Assembly (NCBI GenBank): GCA_025642075.2
Contig: JAODUO010000582.1
Location: 154,501-218,500, forward strand
Length of the DNA stretch: 64,000 bases
Reading direction: 5' to 3'
Origin: Ridgeia piscesae
Taxonomy: Eukaryota > Annelida > Polychaeta > Sabellida > Siboglinidae
Positions 1 through 13,131 of this stretch are shown here, piece after piece. Under the pieces are notes generated by a model. It was not told where the DNA came from, searched no databases, and saw only the letters and a program-made list of their open reading frames with translations. How positions within the stretch are numbered: the first letter of the stretch is position 1; every line of letters starts with the position of its first letter. The position numbers and the translations under genes were made by a program.

Positions 1-607
1 AAACTTGAAAAAATTCAGGAGAGAGCACTTCGCTTTATTTACCATGATTATTCATCCACGCATCATGACCTTTTAAAGACCGCTAACACCGAACACCTCC
101 ACGTTAAAAGGATAAAAGAAATGGCATGCGAAGTATTCAAAATTGTAAATAATATTGCTCCAAGTTTTATTCAAAATCTCATCTTGCTAAAATGTTCTAA
201 ATATGGACTTAAATCAGTTAGTCATTATGGGCCCCGGATCTGGAACAGCCTGCCAAATGAAATGCGAAAAACAGTCAACTACGGCGAGTTTCGCAGACTG
301 ATCCGGAACTGGGATGGCCCATCATGCAACTGCTCCATATGTAGCTAAACAGCTAACAGCTAACATGTTTGTAGCCATGCCAATATAGTGAATATAGCTT
401 TCATTGTATATATGCATGTATTATTTTGTACTCATTAACCGTACTTTATATGTTTTATTGCTGTCATTTTAAATACACTATGTTTTTTTATGTTTTATGT
501 CTCACTGCCTCTGTTACACTTGTTTGTCGGAAAATAACTCAGATGAGCTAATGTTATCAAATTCATATGTAAACCGACGTTAAACAAAGCTTCTTGTATC
601 TTGTATA
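1..607 (+). mobile_element. 3' end of a non-LTR retrotransposon (LINE)
   Basis: The open frame entering from the window edge and ending at the TAG at 346-348 reads like the C-terminal tail of a LINE reverse-transcriptase polyprotein: 'LEKIQERALRFIYHDYSS' near the edge, 'PRIWNSLPNE' further on, and a Cys-rich end 'WDGPSCNCSICS'. The segment between 'IVNNIAPSF' and 'YGPRIWNSL' looks shorter than in typical members, so an internal deletion is likely. An untranslated 3' tail follows and ends near 585-607 in a short 'cttgtat' repeat typical of LINE 3' ends. The 5' part lies outside the window. The clade (CR1/L2 or Jockey-like) cannot be fixed from this fragment. Confidence 0.75.
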
Positions 608-1670
608 CTATGCATAACTGCATATGCGACAAGGTGGTGCTGATTGGCTGAACATAATTACACTGCATTTTGCTGATTTTTTTTTTAAAAGGATGGAATG
701 TTTTTGTACAAATTATCCTATCTCAAAACATGTTATCAAGGTTACATAATTTAGGCATGTAATGTAAGACTCTTCAAATGAATTGCCAAATAGTATTACC
801 GCTATATGATATAGGTTTATATAAGCTAAATTGTCAGGCCATTGACAGTGTGCCAGTACTTGAGATGGCATGATGTACTTCAACTTAGAAACGAGCCTAG
901 GGCTAGGCCTTACTCGACTAGTGTAATTGGCTTACGACGTTAGAGAGGTTACGCTACACTAAACATTGGTATGTCACTGACGTACATATGATTACATCTA
1001 AACCACGCAAAATTATTGTCGGAAACACGTACTTGTTCGTTGTAGAATAGCAACGTAACTCATCTGGGCTCTTAACAACACTGGCAACAGGCTGTCTATA
1101 ACTCTGACATACACGTAATATCGCCCAACTACCAGCATTTTTGATGGTCCTGACTGTCCCACTTAAAATATTCATCTTTAATACACGATATATGTTTCGC
1201 TTCGACGCAATTCAAATTTTGTTTTCTACTGCCCCTGTTTCTCGAACGGGATGTATCATTTACATAAATAATAACAAAATTAATATTTCACATGATTGGC
1301 AGTTGTCCTAATGTTCGCTCCCTGATGTCTTATGGTATGATAACATATTTATAAGGCGTGAATTAGATTTTATTCTTTAAAAAGAGGTGCAGAACTTTTC
1401 TTGGAGGTAAGGTGCAGGCCTACTAGGGTTAAAACCCAAATGACTGGTCCGTGATTCAATGAAGAACAGTAGAAGTCGCCTAAGTTTTTATCAATGGATT
1501 GCCCACGCTGACTCCTAGGCTCGACAACTAAGTCAGTAAGCAATGGCAAATTAAATATAGGTCAGTATGTAGGAACGCGGACTTATATGCATATAAGTCC
1601 GTGGTACGAAGTCGGAGGCAAAATGTTCGAGCATGCATGTAATAAGCGTGAATAGTTTGCTATGTAATGG

Positions 1671-1748
<78 letters not shown>

Positions 1749-2770
1749 AATGGGAAATATATATTTAACAAATGCAAATGGTAGGTCAGATGACAGTAAT
1801 TCAAGGAAACGAATTAATATAGACATAAACGAGTAGACTTTGGTGCCCGAGAGAGATTATGTTACAATGCTCCAAATTTAGCGATTAATAGAAATTACAG
1901 TTAGAACCAAACACTCGGTTCCAGGGTTAAATAGCTCATTGGCGAGAACCCCCTCTAGGAGGTATTCGGAGACGTGTGGCGATAGAAAGGATTTCACCTG
2001 TACATTTGAACGATATACTTAAAGCAGGTTGATACTTTTCTTACTTATGAGATGCGACTCTATCACCACAATTCTAATGTAGTTCTTAAACTTATAGATA
2101 CGCTAGAGTTAAGTAACTAGGTTTACGAGATAAACCTGGCATGGCGACCATTTTTTCGCTATGACTGCAGGGAGCAGTAATTGTTCAGAAATTGTATCTT
2201 TAGCGTCGCAAACAACAGCGCACAGTTTACCGTCAAGATAAACACGTAGGATAGTTCACATTTTCCACAGTCATTAGTAATTAACTGTCTTGTGTAGTTT
2301 TTTTAACATTAAAATACCACTTGACTTCAGCAATTCACACTGACAATAATTAATTCACTTCATGAATTGTCACTCTGACCACATTTTAAACTATTGTAAA
2401 AGAAATTAAATGCAACAAAATCTTGTAACAGTGTATAAATATTGAAGTAATCCTACCCAGTAAACATCAAAATAATCCAACCTACCAGTAGTAAGCAGTT
2501 TACGTTTAATTGACAAAAAGTGATTTGAATAAAAAATTAAATATCCTAATCCCAAAGTGAGATGAGTTGATCAAAACAGAAAATGTGACATTTTTACAAA
2601 AATTGTGTACACAACATTTTGTGTTTTTATATAGAAATGCATTTTATTATACTTCACATATAGTCAAAACTCACTACAAAATTGCTAATGTTGCAGGTTT
2701 GCTAATCGAATTGGAACTGAATTGTTTAAGTGATAAGTTATGTGAGTGCATTGAATTGGAATTTATCATT
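608..2770. other. Intergenic region 5' of PNISR, no gene seen
   Basis: No convincing coding exon was found on either strand. The stretch is AT-rich and includes a (TA)n microsatellite at 1672-1745. Untranslated first exon(s) and the promoter of PNISR probably lie here, because the first coding exon is preceded by an acceptor-like 'gtgtttgtag' ending at 2960. No TATA box or transcription start could be assigned. Confidence 0.4.
1672..1745. repeat. (TA)n microsatellite
   Basis: About 74 bp of uninterrupted TA dinucleotides. The Tyr-Ile 'proteins' it creates on the minus strand are artefacts. Confidence 0.98.
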
Positions 2771-2892
2771 GGTAGTGTGGGATGGAACAAGAGAAACCCA
2801 CCCATTGTGATAATACCAAACACAATGCACCAGCCTCTGCCACCTCCAATGTATGTCATTGTGATGCCAGTTGGCATGCCTCCTGCAATTAC
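2771..2892 (+). pseudogene. Decayed duplicate of PNISR exon 2
   Basis: The segment translates to 'PNTMHQPLPPPMYVIVMPVG', clearly related to 'PNTMHQPPPLPPPMDVITVP' in genuine exon 2 (3631-3798). The DNA is alignable over about 115 bp, for example 'acacaatgcaccagcc' is shared exactly. The copy lacks the 'DWAQLAKMWIAQKE' start of the real exon and has no good splice donor at the equivalent place. It lies 5' of the first coding exon, which suggests an old duplication followed by decay. An alternative non-canonical exon is possible but less likely. Confidence 0.65.
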
Positions 2893-2970
2893 CAATTGTA
2901 GTTTGTAAATATGAACAGAACCTGGTTCTTGATGTCAGTATCTGCCTGTGGTGTTTGTAGTTGACTGAGG

Positions 2971-5900
2971 ATGTGGACAGGAGGAGGTGGGGGCGGTGAA
3001 GGCAGCTGGGGGACATGGCCCCTTCAGCAGTCAGCTTTTGCGAAGATGCCCCACCAGGAAGGTAGGCAACATTTGATGCCAGCTTCACAGACAAGCTATT
3101 GAATTTTAAGCAAGCTATAATACTAGAAATATTCTTGATGATATTTAATGAATGAGAACCATTTGCATTGTTTGTTTCAAATAATATTTTGTGAATGAAT
3201 GCAATTTACCAGGACATTATTATGTACTGTATGTTATACCTTAATTGACATTAGAACTGATACTGATATGTCATTGGGAAAGGTATACAATAATACCGAT
3301 AACTGCTGCACATCGTTCATTGTTCCTGGATGGGTATGAGCTAGTCTGTGTGGCTGTTGTCGAGTACAGTGAAGTCCTACAGCATCAGACTCTCAATCAA
3401 GGGATGTGTTTAAAATCCTGTACTGCAGATCTGTTGAACCTTGGGCAAATTAGTTTCAGTCAATATTGATTAAGTTCACCTCGCTATATGAATGAGTAAA
3501 ATTGAGTTGAATAGCTCTTAATCATGTTAGTGAAATGGTCCCCAGATCTGTTGGGGAGTAAAATGTGTGTGCTTTGAGCAGTCCTGAGGACTGAACACTG
3601 GGCTATGTAAGAAACTAATCCTGTTTGCAGTGGACTGGGCACAGTTGGCCAAGATGTGGATAGCCCAGAAGGAGGTATGTGAGGTGGATGAGGAGAAACC
3701 GTCCCACGTGACGCTACCCAACACAATGCACCAGCCGCCGCCTCTACCGCCGCCAATGGATGTCATAACAGTGCCCGTTGGCATGCCTGCAATGTCAAGT
3801 AGGTGGTTTATTTGTGCTCGTTAACAATGTTTTCTAGACAGTACCAGTAGTATAAGTTTGTTGTGACGTGAACTAAGGCTTATATGTTGTAATAAACATT
3901 TGTCTAAGAATTTCATGAATTTTAGAAATCATTCTATTTAGATGAATGTTTGTTATTTACCATGTCATTTGAATTATTATGTTGTACTGATTAATTTGGG
4001 TCGACACCCCAAATGAGTGTCATTGAGAATCGTATGGCCAATGTGACTAAAAATGTAAATATATTTCAGTTGTTATGGTGAGAATATATTATATATCTGT
4101 AATGCTGGCTGTTTTTATGTAACGTTCTGTACAAATGTAATAACATTTCAAAAAGGATAGATGGAAGCAATCAATCATTGTCTCTCTGTAACTCTTACTA
4201 GATGAGTTATTAGCATCATTAAAACTATTTCGGCACATGTAAAACACAACATTAGATTCATAATGTTTTCTTTATAAGTGAAGCACGCGTCTCAGTGTTA
4301 GTATGTTACTTACTGTGTTGAACTGTGCCTTCAGATGGCAACTACGGACAGCCCACAATGATGCCTGCTGTACAGTCAATGCCTGCTAACTGGGGCTGGG
4401 GTGGTGGGGGCATGCCTGGCCCAGGCTGGGGTATGCCACCTGCTGCACCCCCGCAGGTAAAGGTGAGATCATCTTCAAATCAGTAAATATATGTATATTT
4501 TAATATAATTTTGCAACAGTTCAACTTCAGTGTTTCCTCTTTCAAACTTTTCATCAAGTTTCCTTGTGTATTTAACTTGTGTATTTACTTGACGTTCAAA
4601 GCGTTTGATTATATTTGAATAAACAGTAATGTAAATCATAGTATTAGGGTGAATTGGAAGTTTAATTTCACCAGTATATGGTATTGCATACTTGTTGTTT
4701 GTAGATCGTTAGAATAATGTGATAGTTATAAACAATGAAAACTCAATTAGTTTAACAGATCTTGACACTCTTTAAATGTAGCTAGTTTAGATGTGATATC
4801 AGTGCAATGTACTTGCAGACATTATTTTTACTACATGTATCATGCTAAATACAATAGTAAATATTGTATCTTTTGTATCATTACATAAACAAATGAGCCA
4901 TACTTTATGTTTGGCCGAAAATGAACAGCAGGTTTTAGATACGTTTCTATATCAGTTTATGTCTATCGACAGGACTCCCCTACCGTAGACTTCAGCTCTG
5001 ACAGCAACAAAATAGACATGCCAGAACTTAACTACAACGCCAGTGGCAAGGTTTGTAAACCTAACAGTAATGTTATTTTCCTAAATAAGGGTTTTCTGAC
5101 CAAATAATTCTTTTGCTTTTGGAATTGCCCTAATTTTGTACCTGAACATGTATTGTTAGATTTAACAATATTGATTAGTTTTGTTTAAATGTAACTGTCA
5201 AAATATGGCAACTCCAAAATGTAATGTTCAATCTTACAGTAGGGACTTGAGGTTTATATAAAAATATAAGATTTTTAGTTATGATAAAACTTAAGATTTC
5301 AAGTGTGACCATGTTACTTTTTGTGTTTTGCTTTGATGCCAGGTTATAGACATGTGATTCTTCAGGCCAAAGTTCATTTGTTTACAATCCACATGTTTGG
5401 TTTTTATTATGTTGTCTTGTAGGTGTGTGCGTTCATGATCACGCATACAGAAACTGATGTGGTTTTATATTACTTGGTTCACTAATGTAAACTGTTTATT
5501 TATAATTCGCATGGTTGCCGGCTTCAGTTGTCTAAATAGATATGATTTGACGCCGTCTGATTGCAGGAAACACAACAACCACAACAGCCATTCCCTTACT
5601 GGGATATGTCAGTGCCACCCCCTATAGTTGACTCATCCCTTGCAATACCCCCTGCCCCCCTACCTGACACTACCAATTACAGCACCTGGGGGGCTGGATG
5701 GGAGGCAAAGCACAGTCCAACATCTTACAACGTCATCACCACTGCCCAGGCCTGTGGCACAGTGGAGGAGGCTGGCATAGGTGAGTAGAAAATAAAGTAC
5801 CTGCAGACAGGCCATAGTCTTGGTGAACAAAATGCATTGGTTAAACAGTTTATAGCATGTTTATAGAATTCTGTGTAAATACGTATTCATTTGTTTAGGA

Positions 5901-8900
5901 TTTTGAATTAGTTAAATAGTTTTCACATTCCATTAATTTCTGTGTAGTTGAAAGTTTGCCAGAGACAGCGAGGTGGTGTTTGATTAAACAGGTCTACCAA
6001 ATAGTAAAATGCTGTGTATAAAAGTGGCTCTGTGGCTAAAGCTCCGGAAAAACCTTGAGCAAGTTCATTTACTCCACCCATTGCTCCAGACCTCTCGGCT
6101 GTTTGAATTAAATAACTTCCTGGCAATAGAGTGGCAGGCATTTGTGTATGAAATCGTTGCAAATTAATTGCAGCAGGCTGTGTACATCCTAGAGATGGTG
6201 TTCGATTGAACAGGTCAGCCAGGAAGTCAAATGTAAAGCGTCTTGATCAGTTGGATACTGTGCTATAGATGAACGTAGATTTCAGCAACAAATCTGTCAT
6301 ATACAGAGGAAGAACTTCAGCATTTATTTTACTAGACAGTGTGACTTGTAAAGATAATTTTACTAGTCCAGCAAAATATAAAAACAACCCAAATTTAAGT
6401 CATTACAATTCTAGTTAAAACTAAAAAAAACAGTGTTTTGCAACCCCAGTTAAATAGCAATGCAGTGTTCATAAAGGAAACCAAATAATGAAGAAATAGT
6501 TAACGTAATTAATTAAGAACTGAAGATATGATCTGTATAAAAAAAACTACAATTTAAAAAGGACACCAACTGTCTTTAGTGACTGCTAGTACCATCCTGC
6601 CCGATACAGGGCAGCCTACCATTATGAATTTTCCATAATCATTCCAGAAATTTACTACCAACACTTGATTGACTCCTGGAGGAGGGTGGGGTGGATGACA
6701 CGTTGACCTTTACTAGTCAGCCGGACTAGTTATTAAGCAGGTTTACTAGTCCGCCCTTGTCTTTACTAATGTGCGGACTAGAGGGTAGTTCTACACCTGC
6801 CTATAAGAACACATCTTTAATTAATATAGCTGTAAGCAACACACGTAACTGACCAAATGTAGACAACAACCCTGTCTGATGCAGACATGGTGAGTCGACG
6901 ACGTCTTCCTGCGTGGATCCGAGAGGGTCTGGAGAAGATGGAGAGAGAGAAGCTGAAGGCGGAGGAGAAGGAGAGACAGGCGGAGGAGGCAAAGAAGGAG
7001 GAGGAGGCTCGGAAGAAGGCTGAGAGGGAGGCGGAAGAGGAGCAGAACAGGGAGAAACTGGCAAGAGGAGAGTTTGTGCCTCCACCCAAGAGCAAATTTG
7101 TGAGTGCCGTCGATTTACTGCCTTTACACCTGTGATTGTAATGACATTTCATAAATGACATTGACTTCTGCCAGGTGTAAATAAAATATTCTTATACGTT
7201 ATTTTGTATTAAGTGTAATTTACACATTTCTTGTTTGCTGTTGGTGTATCCAGTATGTATCAGGGTAGTTTTCTGTACGTTGTGTTCCGACATCAGCATG
7301 ACACGTAGTCTTTCACATATACTTTATCTTATATTTTCATTGTAATAAAAACACATTTGAGACCAGAATGTCAACACATGTTCAATGTAATGTCCAAATG
7401 CTCCATGTGTTTGGCACCCATTTTTATGGTATGAGGGACCTGGTTGCTAGGCGATAGGTCACATGATGGATATGTGAGTTACTAAAGTGATGCAACAGTT
7501 TTCCTGTTTGTGGCTGGCAGGATGATTCGGATGACGAGGAGGCTGAGAGAAGTCCACCACCAGTTGACAAGGGAGCTGGGGGTGACAAGGTCACGCCTGT
7601 CAGTTCGTCACCTCCAAAACAGGAAAAGGAACCAGAAGTGAACAACGAAGACGAGGAGGAAGAGGAGGAGGAGGAGGAGGAACCACAAATGACTGAGGAA
7701 GAGAGAACTCTACAGATGGTTGGTGGTTGGCAGCATACCTCTATAATTCCCTTCAGGACTGTTCTCTGGGTTCCCTCGAGAGAAACTTCTTGATATGGAA
7801 TATATTGTTAATGGCTACAAGATGTTATTTTTATTCAGTTTTGGAGCATAGTTGATAGGTCGAAACATCGTACGTTTCACAAATTACTCCAAAGTAAGCG
7901 AGCTTCTGACACAAATAACACTATTCTTTATTTCCTTTAAAATCTCTCTGTTACTGCATGCATGATATCTTGCTGGTTTAGTTACAAAACATGGTAGAAA
8001 CAACTTTTGCAAGTCATTTATTTATTATTTTAAAAATTGAATTCACATAACAAGCGATATACGCTAAAGTTATTATACGGGATGATGGAGATGTGGTCTT
8101 TACAAATGTCAGAAACGGTTGCGTTGTTGTCAGATGATGAAGGTACGGAAGCTGCTGACGGAGATACTTCTGGATGTCACCTCCGACGAAGTGCTCTCTG
8201 TCGCCAAGCAAGTTTATCGCAAAGCAAAATTGAAAGCTGCGAAAGGTATTACAAGCCTTGTCATGCATCACCTTAAAAACCCCTTCTTAGGGGGCATTTG
8301 GACTTTGCCCACGTGGCTGACTTGCACCCGATCTACTGACTTCAAACACACCTCATGGTTTTGTTGAACTTAGGGTGGTTCCCCGCTGAACTCGTGCAAA
8401 CATTGCAGCGCATTTCATAACTACCTATGAAGCCACGTTCGAAAGCTAGCACATGCTGTGATATCGAATGCTCGCAATAACTGCTGCTGTCGGTTTTTGG
8501 CAAAGTTTTTCGATCGATTTACGTTGTAACGTACGAATGGATTTTATCGATTTATAACATGTTTTTGTTTTGTAATTTTACATTTGTTGATTCTGTATGC
8601 GTGTGTGCATATAAATGCGTTGTTGAGTTTTATGTTGGATCGTCTTGAATTTTTGCTAGCTGTTTGGCCGACTCATGTTTTTGTGTATGGCTGTACAGGA
8701 CTGTCAGTGTGTGGCTGTGTCAGTGTGTCGCAGTGTCACTTTAGTGACGCAGCTGTCGACACAATGACAATTGGTGAATGGGGTTGCAGTTGGTGAGTGA
8801 CATTGCATTTGTTTTTGCTTGTACCTTCAGTAACTTTGTTGTATTGCAGTGTGCTGAAATGTTTGTATTATTAGTGTTGTCTGTCTGCATATTAATTGTC

Positions 8901-11900
8901 AAACTCGTCTTCAGATAATGTAAAAATCCAGTTCAGTACCATCCGTTGCAGTAGCAGATTCACACAAAAGGCATGATTGGGTTTCTGCTTTTTAGCTGCA
9001 AGCAGTCGCCAAAATGTTGCCGGGTAACTCGTTCATTGGGGTCGTGTAAGTGTACTAGTGTCTCGCATATCGCTAACATCTGTGTCTCTTTCAGTCGGGG
9101 CTCACTTTAAGTCGCAGACATTTTAGGTGGGAGAAGGAGGGAGATGAATCACCGATCTGCACACATGGTCCCTGTACTAATGCGTTTGTATGTGTATATG
9201 TAAAAGCTCCAGCAAAGCAGCTCGCCAGCTCGTCTGCATTGTCCTCTCTCACGTCCATCGGTAAGTGTTTCCACAAATCTCACCAGGGGGCGGTGCGGGT
9301 GTTCTCGTGACGCACCAAACCGTCTCGCAGTCTGGGGCTTCGGGCGTCTCCAATTTTCCGTTTTACGCAGTATATTTGGTTTATTTCAAAAAACATCAGT
9401 CAGTTGCCAACCATGTCTTCTGGGAGACAGGTTTATTTGGGTGTTTTCAATCTTTTATTGGAGATTGACAATATTTAGATAATCATATATTCAATTATGT
9501 TGTTGTGATTGTGACAACTTTGTTTATTACTCTTGAAATCGTTATGATTTGATGATAAGTATGAATGCAGTACGTCAAACACTCGGTAGAATGTTTCTGA
9601 CTTGTATAAGAATAATTAGTTTGGCAATTTAATACCAGTTTGGTGTTAACACATCGAGCATCCGTTTTTTTCCATAAAAGTATATCTGTCTACCAGTGGT
9701 ACTTTACTTATACCTTTAAAAGTTATATTTTTGTGGTTTTAGCATTTAAAATTTTTGTTTAGGCAAATATATTTTTACTGCTATATTTTAGCATTTCATT
9801 CAGGTGTAAACATTACTGAATAGTTTGGTTTGGATATGGTTGTAAAAAATAATGATATTGTATGTTTAATAACATTTATTATATAATAAATATAAAGATA
9901 TTATATCATGTTTATTGAACCTGGATAAGCAGTAGCTAGACAGTTGATGACACCCCATACACCTGTCCGTCACATTGTTGTACGAGTCATGTCGGTTTGA
10001 CAGGCTTCGGCTACAGTTCGAGCAGCGAAGAGGAAGACGAGGAGGTGGATGGACGAGAGGATGGAGAGGAGGAGGAGGAGCTGTCGGAATCAGATGAGGA
10101 TGACGACAGGGCATGGGAACGAATCCGGCGAAAGAGGATGGCATTTGAGCGACGTATGCAAGAATTGGAGGAAAGACAGAGAGGTACGTCAGGGTCCAGT
10201 GGTTGTAAGGGCACTCGAAAGATAAGTTCCTCGAAAAATTCAACTGAGGTCACATGATCAAATTCTGGGAATGATCCAAGGGGGATTATTATTACCAGTT
10301 GTACTTTGGCCCTGTTTGGAGGCTAACTTCAAAGCTACTTTCCGATAGGGACGTGTCTATGATAAGTTACAGGAACGGATGTTTATTTCCAATTTCAATA
10401 ATCCATTGGTGCATATTGGGCGTAAGACCACAATAAGATGTTCGTCCACCATTAGTCACTGCCATTTCGTTCACCCCACATTTGCCTGTGTCTCTTTCGG
10501 AAGAGACTAAAAGCCGGTGGTCCCTTCTATCTGGCCGGGGAAGTAAAAGATCCCACAATGTGTAACCTGTAGTGGATTCACTAATTCTAGAGAGAAGGAC
10601 AACTCCTGCGTTAGCCCAAATTTGGGCTGTTTGGAGGTAAACCACCTGAGACACAACCAGAGAGTCCCCTATAGAAACAGCATTATGCAGGTTGTCTGAA
10701 TTTCTATGAGGACGTGTGTAGTGTGGAATGAGTAGAAGTGATGTTGTGAAGCATGGCATCAGAGCTGTCAAATTATGACAGACGACAGTTGGTTTTTTCT
10801 GCATATTGATACTGGCGTCATTTAGATTGGTGATGGTGACCACTGTCTGATTCTAGCAGGATTGATGGGGTGTCAGGTTTCAAAGTGGCTTGTGGGAAAC
10901 TGGTGTATTAGATTTTGAAAAAAATTCCAAAGTACGTTAACTAGGGCAGCACATGGAGGTTAAATTATTGATAACATACCTATTCAGATTTGTTAGCAAG
11001 TGAAGGAAACGTTATAATGACCGCCTATGAATGGAAATTTTTTACATCAACACACAGATTGATTATGCTGTTTTAGGGTTATTAAACACGTGTGTAATGG
11101 ACAGGTCAGTTGATTGTGTCTTGTCCACAGAGGAGAAGAGGGAAAAGGGGAGAGAGGAGCGCAGGGCATCTGCGTTGCGGGAACGAAAGCAAATGGAGGG
11201 AGACAAAGCCATCAAGTCAGAGAGCAAACACGACACCGTGAAGGAGGAGGGGGGAGGGGAGGGAGAGGGTGACAAGAAAAGTAGGGCACAAAAACTAGAT
11301 AGTCTTAATGAATCAATGGGAGATTCTTCGGAAAAGAAGGCTAAATCTTCGTCTTCCAAAATCAAGGAAAAACCGAAAAAGGATGTAGCACGGGTGAAGA
11401 AAGTGACGAAAAAGAGGGTTTCCGAGTCGGATTCGGAAGACTCCGACTCGAGTAGTTCAGATTCTAGTTCCAGTAGCAGTGAGTCGAGTTCATCTGAGAC
11501 AGAGTCGAGTTCATCACACAGGGCATCTAAACATTCCCGCCACCGGGGGAAAGGGGCTAAGGAGAAGGAGAAGGAAAAACATAAGGAAAGTCGGTCAGAA
11601 CGTAAACGAAGGGAAAGCAAGGAGCATTCACGGCGGGAGAGTAAGGAATTGAGTAGTCGGGAGCAGAGGAAACTAGCGGAGAAACTACACAGCCGGGAGG
11701 GTCGGAAGAGTAGGGATAGCCATAGGAGTAGGGACAGGCATTCAGGGAGGGTGAGGGATGAGAGTTGGGAACGGTCACGACGGCACAGGGAGGAGAGTGG
11801 GAGTTCGGAGAGCGAGGAGCGACGCAAACATGGGAAGCGACGACGTAGGGAACGGAGCGACAGTGACAGCAGCTCAGTGCGTGACAGAAGGAAGACACAC

Positions 11901-12874
11901 GACAGAAGCGACAGTTCCGACAGTAGCAGGGGGAGGACGAAGCGACGACGACGACATCGCTCCCGTTCACAGGAGACCTCGAGGTCAAAGGGCACACACA
12001 AGAGCAGCAGCCGTCACACTAAGTCTAAGAAGGACCGAAGGTCTCCCGCCAACGGCGACAGCAAGAAATCGCGGACGAAGGGTGGTAAGAAGTCGAGTCG
12101 AAAACGCCAGTCTAGGTCACGATCAAGGTGGGAACTGATTCTTTTTTGTTATAAACACTCAGGAAATGCCTTATTCCAGGCCTGGGAGGAACCCGTTCTT
12201 CTTTCCCTGTCGTCAGGGCGTCTAACAGGTTCTATTGTCACCTCTCTCGGCTGTTCATGTTGTCTGAGGTTTCCTCCCTGGCTTGGTAAATGTCTGTTGA
12301 TGCTTTGTTTCTCAATGTGTCTCTCTACCTAAGACCTGATTGGATTGTTCTGAATATCAAATATTTGTAGTATTTTTTACTTGTTTCCTAACATCAACCT
12401 ATTAAATGATAGTGATGCAGAAGTTGTTTTATATAACTCTTTTTCCGTCCTGCCCCTCGGCGGTAGTCAATATTTGGATGTACATCCACCAGTAGGTGAG
12501 CTTTTGGACAGCCATTTGCTGTGCCTGAAATCTGGAATTTAAAAGTAATTTCAAACTTTTGCAAAAACTTTATTCCAGATTGTCTTTGCACCTTATCCTC
12601 GGTGATCTCCTACTCTGACGATGAGTTTTATGCAATCCTCTTTGTGGCTTATTGTACTTTTGAGTTCGAAGATTGACATTTTATTGTTATTACTGTGAGA
12701 TATATGCTACAAAATTGTATTGAACAGAATGGTTTATGATTCCTCAATAATGTTTAAAAAAAGTGGATTCAACCTTTTCTTGTGTGATTATTTCTTGACA
12801 TGCTGCGTAAAGACTAAATGTCTCCTATCAACAGCTTACATTAATGTTGTTGGTTGTTTGTTTTCAGGTCCTAG
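2971..12874 (+). CDS. PNISR: PNISR-like arginine/serine-rich splicing-associated protein, complete
   Basis: CDS = join(2971-3061, 3631-3798, 4335-4462, 4973-5050, 5567-5780, 6885-7099, 7521-7718, 8134-8245, 9207-9260, 10004-10183, 11131-12127, 12868-12874), about 813 aa against about 805 in human. All junctions are GT..AG and phases agree; exon 3 could instead end at 4456 (two codons shorter). Motifs in order: start MWTGGGGGG; 'VDWAQLAKMWIAQKE' (residues 31-45); a Pro/Gly/Trp-rich region; 'RRRLPAWIREGLEKMEREK' (~231-249); an acidic block; 'KLLTEILLDVTSDEV' in exon 8; 'APAKQLASSSALSSLTS' in exon 9; a Ser/Glu-rich exon 10; and a long RS/RE domain in exon 11. The last exon adds only Arg-Ser-stop. 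Family knowledge: PNISR is a nuclear-speckle protein that binds pinin. The acidic and RS tracts fit a disordered RNA-processing scaffold. Identification is firm; function is inferred from the family. Confidence 0.93.
3318..3545 (+). mobile_element. tRNA-derived SINE-like element in PNISR intron 1
   Basis: A tRNA-like stretch ('cagactctcaatcaaggg' then 'gtttaaaatcctgtac', resembling an anticodon arm and a degenerate B box) is followed by 'gaaccttgggcaaattagtt', the phrase that follows the tRNA part in several invertebrate SINEs. The 3' end 'agctcttaatcatgttagtgaaatggtccc' (3517-3546) recurs in diverged form at 21709-21740. Ends are approximate and the family is unnamed. Confidence 0.45.
5971..6245 (+). 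mobile_element. SINE-like remnant with an internal direct repeat, PNISR intron 5
   Basis: It contains 'ccttgagcaagttcatttac', the same SINE phrase as in intron 1. A roughly 45-bp motif ('ggtgtttgattaaacaggtc' at about 5973; 'ggtgttcgattgaacaggtc' at about 6196) occurs twice and brackets it, either as a short duplication or as flanking repeat arms. Boundaries are uncertain. Confidence 0.4.
10367..10843 (-). repeat. Possible degenerate dispersed repeat inside PNISR intron 10
   Basis: The 947-bp intron carries an unusually long antisense open frame of about 158 codons with no ATG at its 5' end. Its DNA includes 'gggatcttttacttccccgg' and 'tccgaaagagacacaggcaa' on the minus strand, phrases resembling a dispersed repeat of marine invertebrate genomes. 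I see no protein family and do not call a gene. Confidence 0.25.
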
Positions 12875-13131
12875 GAGATATCCTACGGGTTCATGGTGCA
12901 TTGTTTCTCCTACACCTATGGCGAGACACAGGGTGGACTTTGTAAAAGACCCTTTCATGCTAGGCTGATGCCTCAACTCAATCTTATGTTAATACTCTAA
13001 GTTGGACCGTGGATGAATCATGCCTCACGAATGTCTAACTCGGCAAAATTCCCAGTTGTGACAGTCGAGTGTTGATTGCATGCTGCTGTCTTTGCATGCA
13101 TATCGTTGTCTATAATTATTGCACATTAAAA
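12875..13131 (+). terminator. PNISR 3' UTR and candidate poly(A) signal
   Basis: After the stop codon (12872-12874) the sequence runs into a variant poly(A) signal ATTAAA at 13125-13130, followed by a T/GT-rich stretch ('tgctgttttttacatgtctg') that would serve as downstream element. No canonical AATAAA is nearer. Confidence 0.5.

Noticed and set aside
11063..12001. 312-codon minus-strand frame
   Set aside because: Shadow of the PNISR RS-domain exon; the plus frame matches the PNISR family and the splice phases.
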